DNA of 29,345 bases from CAYSLC01 sp964431545 (lineage in GTDB: Bacteria; Desulfobacterota; Desulfobacteria; Desulfobacterales; JAABSP01). The translations under genes and the position numbers were made by a program. Shown here one piece after another: positions 22,499-29,345 of this stretch (positions within the stretch are counted from its first letter, which is position 1; every line of letters starts with the position of its first letter). Under the pieces are notes generated by a model. That model was not told the DNA's origin, made no database searches, and worked only from the letters and a program-made list of their open reading frames with translations. The stretch spans positions 1 through 29,345 of the forward strand of contig CAYSLC010000042.1 in NCBI GenBank assembly GCA_964431545.1. The letters are read 5' to 3'.

Positions 22499-24328
22499 GT
22501 GGGCAAGGTCAAGATCCTACCGGAGATCCTCTCCAACAAGATCGCCGCCGGAGAGGTGGTGGAGCGCCCCGCCTCCGTGGTCAAGGAGCTTTTGGAGAAC
22601 GCCCTGGACGCCGGCGCCACCCGGATCACCATTGAGGTGGAGAAGGGGGGACGGACCCTGATCCGGGTCTCCGACAACGGGGCCGGCATGGCCCACGACG
22701 ACGCCCTTCTGGCCCTGGAACGGTACGCCACGAGCAAGATCCGGACCGATCCGGATCTCTTCGCCATCCGGACCCTGGGCTTCCGCGGGGAGGCCCTGCC
22801 CTCCATCGCTTCGGTGAGCCGGTTCACCCTGGAGACGGCGGACGGAGAATCCGACGCCGGCACCCGCATCGAGGTGGAGGGGGGGAAGATCACCGCGGTG
22901 ACCGAGGTGGGGGCCCCGGTCGGCACCCTGATCTCCGTAAAGCATCTCTTCTTCAATACCCCGGCCCGGCGGAAGTTTCTCAAGACCGTCAACACCGAGA
23001 TGGGGCACATCGCCGACACCGTGGCCAGCATGGCCCTGGGGTGGCCCGAGGTCCACTTCCGGCTCTCCCATGACGGACGGGAGGTGAGGCAATGGACCGC
23101 CGCGGGCGATCCCCGGCTCCGGGCCGGGGAGGTGCTGGGCCGGGACGCCGCCGACCATCTGATCCCCCTGCGGACGGCGGAGAACGGCGTTGCCCTCGAC
23201 GGTTGGATCGTCTCCCCCCGGATCACCCGGACCACCTCCCGGGGGATTTTCATCCACGTCAACGGCCGGTACGTCCGGGACCGGGTCGTCCACCACGCCC
23301 TGTTCAAGGGGTATGGAGGGCGCCTGATGAAGGGGCGGTACCCCATGGCGGCGGTCTTTGTCAGGATCGACCCCGACCAGGTGGATGTCAACGTCCACCC
23401 CACCAAGAGCGAGGTCCGGTTTGTCCGCCAGGGGGAGGTACACGATCTGGTGGCCGGCGCCGTGGCCCGGGCCCTGACCGAGGCGGACCGTCCCCGTCCC
23501 CGGCCTAGGGGGGGCGAAACAGGAGGACGGCCCCGGGAGACACGGGGGGGAGGGCCGGCGCACCCGCCCCGGCGGACGCCGGTGGCCGAGTCGGTGGAGC
23601 CGTTTCCGGAGACCCCGGCCCGGCTCCGGCCTTCTTCTCCATCGCCGGCCGGTTCCGAGCCTTCCCCGGCGCCCGAGCCCTCGTCCCATCCAGGTCCCCG
23701 TCCCCGGCCCACCCCGGCCCAGGCCCCGCTGTGGGAGCGGGGACCCTTCGGCGACCTGACGGTCATCGGCCAGCTCCGGAACACCTACATCCTCTGCGAG
23801 TCACCGGAGGGGCTGGTGGTCATCGACCAGCACGCGGCCCACGAGCGGGTCCTCTTCGAGCGGCTCAAGGGCCGGGACGGCCGGGTCCCCTCCCAGGGGC
23901 TCCTCCTGCCCGAGACCGTGGACGTCGGCTTCCGGGAGGCGGATCTCCTGGAGCGGCTGATCCCCCGGTTCGCCGAAAAGGGGCTGGAGATGGAGCCCTT
24001 CGGCGGCACCACCTTCGTGGTCAAGTCGGTCCCGGCGTCCCTGGAGGGCCGGGAGGTCAAACCGCTGATCCTCGACATCGTCCAGAAGCTGGCCGAGGCC
24101 TCCCTGGAGACCGGGGAGGGGATCGAGGAGGCCCTGGACCAGTGTCTCAAGCTCATGGCCTGCCACGGCGCCATCCGGGCCAACCAGGCCTTGGCCGACC
24201 GGGAGATTCGGACCCTCCTGGACCAGTTGGAGGAGTGCGACAACCCGTCCCACTGCCCCCACGGGCGACCCACCTGGGTCCGGTGGGACCTTCGGTTCCT
24301 GGAGAAATCGTTCCGCCGGATCGTCTGA
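22499..24328 (+). CDS. mutL: DNA mismatch repair protein MutL (endonuclease type)
   Basis: A 609-residue protein linking mismatch recognition by MutS to strand removal. The N-terminal GHKL ATPase has NKIAAGEVVERPASVVKELLENALDAGA-type motifs, with Glu33 and Asn37, and DNGAGM and GFRGEAL. A Pro/Arg/Ser-rich linker of about 80 residues (331-412) follows. The C-terminal domain carries the full nuclease motif DQHAAHERVLFE (443-454), ACHGAIRANQ and CPHGRPT, so this MutL should nick DNA itself, as in bacteria without MutH. The GTG start at 22499 gives the standard N-terminus but has no close ribosome site (GGAGGGGAGGG is about 18-28 bases upstream), so translation is probably coupled to the small ORF that ends 10 bases before. 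Confidence 0.97.
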   Translation: MGKVKILPEILSNKIAAGEVVERPASVVKELLENALDAGATRITIEVEKGGRTLIRVSDNGAGMAHDDALLALERYATSKIRTDPDLFAIRTLGFRGEALPSIASVSRFTLETADGESDAGTRIEVEGGKITAVTEVGAPVGTLISVKHLFFNTPARRKFLKTVNTEMGHIADTVASMALGWPEVHFRLSHDGREVRQWTAAGDPRLRAGEVLGRDAADHLIPLRTAENGVALDGWIVSPRITRTTSRGIFIHVNGRYVRDRVVHHALFKGYGGRLMKGRYPMAAVFVRIDPDQVDVNVHPTKSEVRFVRQGEVHDLVAGAVARALTEADRPRPRPRGGETGGRPRETRGGGPAHPPRRTPVAESVEPFPETPARLRPSSPSPAGSEPSPAPEPSSHPGPRPRPTPAQAPLWERGPFGDLTVIGQLRNTYILCESPEGLVVIDQHAAHERVLFERLKGRDGRVPSQGLLLPETVDVGFREADLLERLIPRFAEKGLEMEPFGGTTFVVKSVPASLEGREVKPLILDIVQKLAEASLETGEGIEEALDQCLKLMACHGAIRANQALADREIRTLLDQLEECDNPSHCPHGRPTWVRWDLRFLEKSFRRIV

Positions 24329-24338
24329 GGGAGACCCC

Positions 24339-26054
24339 ATGCTGCGTGAGCTGTCCATCAAGAACTTCGCCATCATCGACGATCTCTCCATCACCTTCGC
24401 CGACGGGTTGACCGTCCTGAGCGGGGAGACCGGGGCCGGGAAATCGATCATCATCAACGCCGTCAACCTCCTGCTCGGCAGTCCCGCCGCCGGCGGGAAC
24501 AAGCTGATCCGCACCGGCGCCGAGAGCGCCGAGCTGGAGGCCCTCTTCGAGATCCCGCCCGAGAGCGAGGCGGCCCGCCTCCTGTCGGAGAACGGCGACG
24601 ACCCGGCCGAGGGGCTCATCGTCCGGCGGGTCATCGCCAAGACCAACCGGATCTACATCAACGGCCGGCTCGGCACCATGAAGCTGCTCAACGCCCTCAC
24701 CGAGAACCTGGCCAGTATCTCCGGACAGCACGCCCACCAGGGGCTCCTCAACGAGGAGTCCCATCTGTCGATCCTCGACCAGTTCGGCGGCCTGGTCCCC
24801 GCGCGGGAGGAGGTGGCCCGGGCCCACGGGGAGATCCTCCCCCTGATCCGGCGGCTGTCGGATCTCAAGGAGAAACAGGCGGAACAGGGCCGGCGGATGG
24901 AGCTGCTCGGGTTCCAGCGCGACGAGATCCGGGACGCCGGGCTCTCCCCCGGCGAGGACGCGGACCTGGAGAAGGAGCGGCTGATCCTCAAGAACGGGGA
25001 GATGCTCTACGGGGCCGTCTACCAGGGGATCGAGGAACTCTACAACGCCCAGGACGCGGTGATGGGGCGGCTGACCGCCGTGGGCGACCGCCTGGCCCGG
25101 GCCGCCGAGATCGATCCCGACCTCGGGGAGCGGACCCAGGGGGTCACCGAGGCGGCGTTCCTCGTCGAGGATGTGGTGGGCCGGCTCCGGGAGTATCTCT
25201 CCAACATCCAGATCGACCAGGGCCGCCTGGAGGCGGTGGAGGCCCGGCTCGACACCGTCAACCGCCTCAAGCGGAAGTACGGGGGATCCCTGGAGGCGCT
25301 CTTTGACCACCTGGCGGCGGTGGAGCGGGACCTGTCGGAGATCGAGAATATCTCGGACCGGATCGCCGAGACCGAGGCGGCCCTGACCGAGCGGCACGAA
25401 GCCCTGGCGGCCCTGGCCGACGATCTCTCCCGGCAACGGGAGGCCGCGGCCCGGCGGCTGAGCGAGCAGGTGGAGACGGAACTCGATTCCCTCCGGATGT
25501 CCGGCACCCGGTTCCAGGTCCTCCTGGAGCCGCTGGCCGCCGGGGAAGGGACGCCCTCCCATCTGCGGACCGGGCAGGGGGCCGCCATCACCGCCGCCGG
25601 CGCCGACCGGGCCGCCTTCATGATCGCCCCCAACGTCGGGGAGGCCCTCAAGCCCCTCTCCGCCATCGCCTCGGGGGGGGAACTCTCCCGGGTGGTGCTG
25701 GCGCTAAAGGCGATCCTGGTCACCTCCGAATCGGTGGAGACGGTGGTCTTCGACGAGGTGGACGCCGGGGTGGGCGGCGGGGTCGCCGAGGTGGTGGGCC
25801 GGAAGCTGGCGGCCCTCTCCCGGTTCCACCAGGTCATCTGCATCACCCACCTGCCCCAGATCGCCAAGTACGGCCGCCACCACTACCGGATCGCCAAACA
25901 GGTGGCCGACAGCCGGACCCGGACCAACATCGAGCCCCTGGACGAGGCCGAGCGGGTGCGGGAGATGGCCCGGATGCTCGGCGGCGTCTCCATCACCGAG
26001 ACCACCCTGGCCCACGCCGAGGAGATGCTCAAGGAGGGGGGCGGGGAGATCTGA
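24339..26054 (+). CDS. recN: DNA repair protein RecN
   Basis: A 571-residue SMC-like ATPase involved in recombinational repair of double-strand breaks. Walker A is GETGAGKS (29-36), the central part (about 150-400) is a predicted coiled-coil arm, the ABC signature is ASGGELSRVVLALK (about 444-457), and Walker B is VVFDEVDAGVGGG (about 468-480), followed by ITHLPQIAKYG. Domain order and length are normal. ATG 24339 has GGGAG just upstream and lies 10 bases after mutL; it is the last gene of the argS-to-recN run. The gap to the convergent next gene is only 6 bp. Confidence 0.97.
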   Translation: MLRELSIKNFAIIDDLSITFADGLTVLSGETGAGKSIIINAVNLLLGSPAAGGNKLIRTGAESAELEALFEIPPESEAARLLSENGDDPAEGLIVRRVIAKTNRIYINGRLGTMKLLNALTENLASISGQHAHQGLLNEESHLSILDQFGGLVPAREEVARAHGEILPLIRRLSDLKEKQAEQGRRMELLGFQRDEIRDAGLSPGEDADLEKERLILKNGEMLYGAVYQGIEELYNAQDAVMGRLTAVGDRLARAAEIDPDLGERTQGVTEAAFLVEDVVGRLREYLSNIQIDQGRLEAVEARLDTVNRLKRKYGGSLEALFDHLAAVERDLSEIENISDRIAETEAALTERHEALAALADDLSRQREAAARRLSEQVETELDSLRMSGTRFQVLLEPLAAGEGTPSHLRTGQGAAITAAGADRAAFMIAPNVGEALKPLSAIASGGELSRVVLALKAILVTSESVETVVFDEVDAGVGGGVAEVVGRKLAALSRFHQVICITHLPQIAKYGRHHYRIAKQVADSRTRTNIEPLDEAERVREMARMLGGVSITETTLAHAEEMLKEGGGEI

Positions 26055-26060
26055 GTCGGT

Positions 26061-26885
26061 CTACCCCCGGTGTTCGGGGACCCGGTGGCGGAAGGGATCG
26101 TAGAGGGTGAACCGGGGTCCCGTGGCGATTTCCCCCCATCCCAGGAGCACCTTCACCGTCTCCAGGGCCATGAGCACCGAGGTGAGCCAGACCAGGGGCG
26201 CGAAGGAGGGGGTTTGCCCCGCCAGGATCCGCTCCACCGCCAGGTCGCCGTAGAAGTCGGCCACCCCGTCGATCCGGCCCAGCCCCTCCAGCACCGACAG
26301 CCCCAGTCTCTCCATCTCCTCCGGGTCGATGTCGGAGACGGCCCGGCCCTGGGTGGGCAGGCCGTACGCCTCCTCCAGGGTGGGGGTCTCGGGCGTGAAG
26401 ACCCGAACGTTGCCGTAGGGGATGGCCCACCCCTCCACCAGGGGGATCGACAGGTCCCGGGCCTTCCGGGAGATGACCAGGCAGGGTTCCAGCTCGTCGA
26501 TGGCCAGCACCGCCGCGTCGGCCCCGGCGAGGATCCCGCCGATGGTCTCCACCCCCACCCGGTCGAAGGTCACCACGGCGACCTCGGGGTTGATGGCCAG
26601 GGCCCGGTCCCGGGCCGCCTCCACCTTCTTTCTCCCCAGGGAGGACCGGTCCGCGTGGATCTGCCGGTTCAGGTTGGTCGGCTCGAAGGTGTCCCGGTCG
26701 ACCACCGCGAAGGACCCGATTCCGCACCGCACCAGGACCTCGAAGGCGGGGCCCCCGATCCCGCCCATGCCGAAGACGCAGACCCGGCTTCCCCGCAACC
26801 GCTCCTGCTGGTCCTCGGTGATCAGGCCGAGGTTCCGGTCCACCATCTCCCGGTATGATTCGGGCCATCGATCCGTCGGGGCCAT
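26061..26885 (-). CDS. ThiF/MoeB/E1-like adenylating protein lacking zinc and catalytic cysteines
   Basis: A 274-residue Rossmann-fold protein of the E1/ThiF superfamily. It keeps the ATP-binding motif GMGGIGG (39-45), the acidic and NLNRQ motif (DRDTFEPTNLNRQ, 63-75) and the ATP-contacting Lys86 region (GRKKVEAA). It therefore should bind ATP and perhaps adenylate a carboxylate. It lacks the CxxC zinc pairs of MoeB/ThiF: only Cys36, 54 and 135 exist, and the region where the catalytic cysteine normally sits (about 160-180, GNVRVFTPETPTLEEAYG) has none. So it is unlikely to be a standard MoeB or ThiF sulfur-transfer enzyme. ATG 26885 has AAAGGAG upstream. It is the last gene of a three-gene operon. 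Substrate unknown. Confidence 0.88.
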   Translation of the reverse strand: MAPTDRWPESYREMVDRNLGLITEDQQERLRGSRVCVFGMGGIGGPAFEVLVRCGIGSFAVVDRDTFEPTNLNRQIHADRSSLGRKKVEAARDRALAINPEVAVVTFDRVGVETIGGILAGADAAVLAIDELEPCLVISRKARDLSIPLVEGWAIPYGNVRVFTPETPTLEEAYGLPTQGRAVSDIDPEEMERLGLSVLEGLGRIDGVADFYGDLAVERILAGQTPSFAPLVWLTSVLMALETVKVLLGWGEIATGPRFTLYDPFRHRVPEHRG

Positions 26886-26897
26886 GGGCGTCTCCTT

Positions 26898-28340
26898 TCA
26901 GATGTATCGCATCTTGCGTTCATAATCGTGGGCCATGCCGTGGGGGAACCGGCGGTGGGGCATGGGGGTGATCCGGACCGGGGCCTCGGTGTACGCCCCG
27001 AGGATCTTCCCGAGGGTCTCCGGAAGGTCGGCCGGGGGTTCCGGATCGTCGGATCGGAGCTGGAGCAGGAGTTCGGCCCCCCCGTCCCGTTTCGTCAGCC
27101 GGAAGTTCCCGGTGACTCGGCGGGCCACCCGGGTATCCTCGTAGAGGGCCTCCTTGACCTGATCCGGAGAGATCCTTGTTCCATCGCCCAGGTCGAGCCA
27201 CTGGTTCTTCCCCCACGCCAGGTAGAGGGGGAGCCGGAACCGGGGCAACAGGTCCCCCTTGCCGAACTCCTTGAGGAGGACCGCCAGCCGGTCGTAGGGC
27301 AGGGCCGCCACCCGATCTCCGGTGCGGTACCGGATCAGGGGCAGCATCTGCGACGGATCGATGGTGGAGACCACCAGCTCCGACCGTCCCTCCCCGTCGG
27401 GGATCGTCTCCACGAAGGTCTGACCGGGATAGTGCTGCATCACCAGGGGCAGGACCCGACCCTCTTCGCCCGTCAGGGCCTTCCGGAAGACGGGATCTTC
27501 CATGGCCGCCCGGCGGATCCGGATGGTCTGGGCGTCCTCGCTGAAGATGGAGAGGGTCAGCTCCGATAGCCCCATGTTGGCGGCGATGATCCCCCGGTCG
27601 GGGGCGCCGAAGTCGATGCCCAGAAGATCCGCCAGATAGGTCCGGTAGTTCTCGGCGATGTACTCGGCTCCGGTGATCACGTGGACCACCAGGGACTTCC
27701 ATGGGACGCCTTTCTCCTCGCCCTCCTCGATCACCTTCTTCAGAAAGGGGCTCTCCCCCACCAGGAGGAACTGCCGGAAATCGTTGGAGAGCTTGCGGAT
27801 CAGGGCGTGGATCACGTCCTCCCGGACGCTGGTCTCGGCCACGGGAAGGGTCCGGGTGGAGACCTTCACCCCCATGGGCAGGCAGTTGACGAGCAGGGTC
27901 CTGCGGTGGAAGATGTGGAGCGCGTTGTCCAGGAGGAACTCGAGCCCCAGGGCGTTGTCGGGGGCCGCCTTCCGGGATTCCACGCCGAAGGAGAAGACCC
28001 CCGAGTGGCCGGAGCTGGAAAAGAAGGCGGCCGCGTCGTCGAGGCTCCCCCCCGCGCAGAGGTCCCGGATCTCGTTGGCCGGAAAGACCGTCTCCTTGTC
28101 CAGGAACGGGACCTCCCGCTGGAAGGCTTTCAAGGTACGGATCCGGGGGACGTCCACCCCGCGTTCCGCCAAAAAGAGGCGGTAGGCGGGGACGTTTTTG
28201 GCGGCCCGGTGGAAGGCCTTCAACAGTCTCCGCTCCCCGGCGGCGGCGATCCGTTCCGGCGGCAGGGTGGACAGGGCCTTGACGGCCCGTCCGTACTGCC
28301 ACCGGATTATCCCGTCCCTGGCCCGCTGGTAGGGGTTCAT
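26898..28340 (-). CDS. PaaK-like adenylate-forming enzyme (phenylacetate-CoA ligase family)
   Basis: A 480-residue member of the ANL adenylating superfamily, closest in pattern to PaaK, F390-synthetase and related enzymes. Motifs: FSSSGHSG (107-114, phosphate loop), ITGAEYIAENYR (222-233), MGLSEL (256-261, in place of the common YGxTE), IRYRTGDRV (336-344), and a C-terminal segment with GKNQWLDLGDGTRISPDQVKE and Lys476 near the end, fitting the catalytic-lysine position. It should activate an organic acid as AMP ester, then pass it to CoA or another acceptor; the acid is not known. ATG 28340 was chosen because it starts the conserved region and follows the previous stop by 7 bases; the frame extends to 28385 inside that gene. 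Ribosome site is weak, so coupling is likely. Confidence 0.88.
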   Translation of the reverse strand: MNPYQRARDGIIRWQYGRAVKALSTLPPERIAAAGERRLLKAFHRAAKNVPAYRLFLAERGVDVPRIRTLKAFQREVPFLDKETVFPANEIRDLCAGGSLDDAAAFFSSSGHSGVFSFGVESRKAAPDNALGLEFLLDNALHIFHRRTLLVNCLPMGVKVSTRTLPVAETSVREDVIHALIRKLSNDFRQFLLVGESPFLKKVIEEGEEKGVPWKSLVVHVITGAEYIAENYRTYLADLLGIDFGAPDRGIIAANMGLSELTLSIFSEDAQTIRIRRAAMEDPVFRKALTGEEGRVLPLVMQHYPGQTFVETIPDGEGRSELVVSTIDPSQMLPLIRYRTGDRVAALPYDRLAVLLKEFGKGDLLPRFRLPLYLAWGKNQWLDLGDGTRISPDQVKEALYEDTRVARRVTGNFRLTKRDGGAELLLQLRSDDPEPPADLPETLGKILGAYTEAPVRITPMPHRRFPHGMAHDYERKMRYI

Positions 28341-28347
28341 GACCCGG

Positions 28348-29256
28348 TCAAGGCTTCCGGGCGCCGGCCTTCCGGGCCATGTCATCGGCCCGGATCGCCT
28401 TCCGATCCTGGTCGTCCCCGTAAATGAGCCGGTTCAGGTTCCCGGCGAAGATCCCCCGGAGGGTCTCCTCGGGCAGGTCGAGGGCCGAGACGCAGTCGGT
28501 AAAATCTTTCATCCGGTGGACCCGTCCCGCATAGGGCATGGGGTAGTCGGTGCCGAAGATGATCTTGTCCGCCCCGATCCGGTCCACCAGGTCCCGGGTC
28601 AGGAGCTGGGGGATCTCGTAGAGGTAGGCCGCCGTGTCGACGAAGACGTTGGGGTTCTTCTCCACCACCATGAACGCCTCGTTGTGCCAGAGGGTCCCCA
28701 GGTGGGTGAGCAGGATCCGCAGGTCGGGGAACCGCACCGCCACCTCGTCCAGGAGCAGGGGGTTGGCCTGGGAGAGGCGGCAGAGGCTTCCGAAGGGGGT
28801 GGTCCCCACGTGGAAGACCACGGGAACGCCGAGTTCGGCCAGCTTCCGGTAGACCGGAAAGATCGATTCATCGTCCGGAAAGAAATCTTGAAGCGGCGGG
28901 TGGAACTTGACCCCCTTCAACCCCAGCTCCCGGATCGCCCGTTCCAGCACCGCCGGGGCGTCCGAGGCCTTGGGATCGGCCGAGGCGAAGCCGATGAGAC
29001 GGTCCGGATACTTCTCGCAGAGTCCGGCCACGTATTCATTGGAGGCATAGACGATGGGGGCCTCCACTGCGTAGAGGATGGACCGGGAGATCCGCGCCTC
29101 GTCCATCTGGGCGAGGAGGACCTTCGGATCGAGCAGGGGCAGGGTGGCCTCGATCTCCTTGAGGACGGAGATCCCCGCCGGCAGGGCCAGATCCCCCTGG
29201 CGCTCCACCATCTTCTCCAGTTCGATCATATGGACGTGGGCGTTGACGATTTCCAT
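28348..29256 (-). CDS. Amidohydrolase-2 family metal-dependent hydrolase/decarboxylase
   Basis: A 302-residue TIM-barrel enzyme of the amidohydrolase-2 family, which includes ACMSD-type decarboxylases and lactone hydrolases. Metal ligands seen: His7 and His9 (NAHVH), His119 (GVKFHPPLQ), His149 (VVFHVG), His185 (LTHLG) and Asp237 (FGTDYPM). Thus catalysis with a divalent metal, hydrolysis or decarboxylation of a cyclic or aromatic acid, is expected; the substrate is unknown. ATG 29256 was chosen because it gives the family start (MEIVNAHVH) and has AAAGGA upstream. It is the first gene of the operon with the PaaK-like enzyme and the ThiF-like protein. The order suggests these act on one substrate. 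Confidence 0.9.
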   Translation of the reverse strand: MEIVNAHVHMIELEKMVERQGDLALPAGISVLKEIEATLPLLDPKVLLAQMDEARISRSILYAVEAPIVYASNEYVAGLCEKYPDRLIGFASADPKASDAPAVLERAIRELGLKGVKFHPPLQDFFPDDESIFPVYRKLAELGVPVVFHVGTTPFGSLCRLSQANPLLLDEVAVRFPDLRILLTHLGTLWHNEAFMVVEKNPNVFVDTAAYLYEIPQLLTRDLVDRIGADKIIFGTDYPMPYAGRVHRMKDFTDCVSALDLPEETLRGIFAGNLNRLIYGDDQDRKAIRADDMARKAGARKP

Positions 29257-29295
29257 CACCGTTCCTTTCGGCGAAGGTTTATGGTTCCGCTCTCT

Positions 29296-29324
29296 TTTTT
29301 GTCCCAAAAGTCGGGCTTTGTCAA
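29296..29324 (-). promoter_or_regulatory. Weak candidate promoter of the amidohydrolase operon
   Basis: Minus strand: perfect -35 TTGACA (29324-29319), then at 17 bp only CAAAAA (29301-29296) as -10, 3 of 6 matches. A promoter is expected in this region, but this one is not strongly supported. Confidence 0.3.
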
Positions 29325-29345
29325 TGAAAGGCTGAAATCCGTCGG

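Noticed and set aside
23490..23740. Frame disruption or repeat in mutL
   Set aside because: The Pro/Arg/Ser-rich stretch stays in frame and matches the variable linker normal for MutL.
26061..26885. Calling the ThiF-like gene moeB as partner of moaA
   Set aside because: It lacks zinc cysteines and the catalytic cysteine, and it lies almost 9 kb away on the other strand in an unrelated operon.

Overview
The window is a stretch of GC-rich bacterial chromosome (about 58% GC by hand count over the first 300 bases, visibly higher after that) with 24 protein-coding genes, tightly packed, and no RNA genes, CRISPR arrays or insertion sequences that I can see. Most genes are core housekeeping genes. 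The clustering of argS, a SPOR-domain protein, gatC, gatA, a small ORF, mutL and recN, the stand-alone IMP cyclohydrolase, and proteins combining HEAT repeats with a PilZ domain fit a deltaproteobacterium (Desulfobacterota or a relative). This assignment is inference; no rRNA is present to prove it.

Layout. 1-922 (+): tail of a TPR protein, then an HD-domain hydrolase. 985-4371 (-): an unusual membrane/coiled-coil/zinc-ribbon/TPR protein with its own promoter, preceded by a pyrimidine salvage pair (upp, uraA) and a small exported protein. 4476-9721 (+): priA, then a large MscS-type mechanosensitive channel. 9718-11657 (-): purine synthesis end steps encoded as two separate genes (IMP cyclohydrolase, then AICAR transformylase) instead of one purH. 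12068-16229 (+): two overlapping genes for paralogous HEAT-repeat proteins, the second ending in a cyclic-nucleotide-binding-like domain and a PilZ (c-di-GMP) domain. 16303-17316 (+): moaA. 17319-17702 (-): a hotdog thioesterase. 17942-26054 (+): argS, SPOR protein, gatC, gatA, small ORF, mutL, recN. 26061-29256 (-): a three-gene operon of amidohydrolase, PaaK-like adenylate-forming enzyme and a ThiF/E1-like protein.

How they work together. upp and uraA take up and activate uracil. The two PurH halves finish IMP synthesis. argS and gatCA serve tRNA charging (gatB is not in the window). priA, mutL and recN serve replication restart, mismatch repair and recombination. The least explained parts are the HEAT/cNMP-like/PilZ gene pair, which looks like a c-di-GMP-responsive scaffold, and the amidohydrolase/adenylate-former/E1-like operon, which puts two AMP-chemistry enzymes beside a metal hydrolase with no known pathway. 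Good sigma70-like promoters (TTGACn, 17-bp spacer, TATnnn) are visible for purH, the thioesterase and argS. Three convergent gene pairs leave almost no room for terminators.
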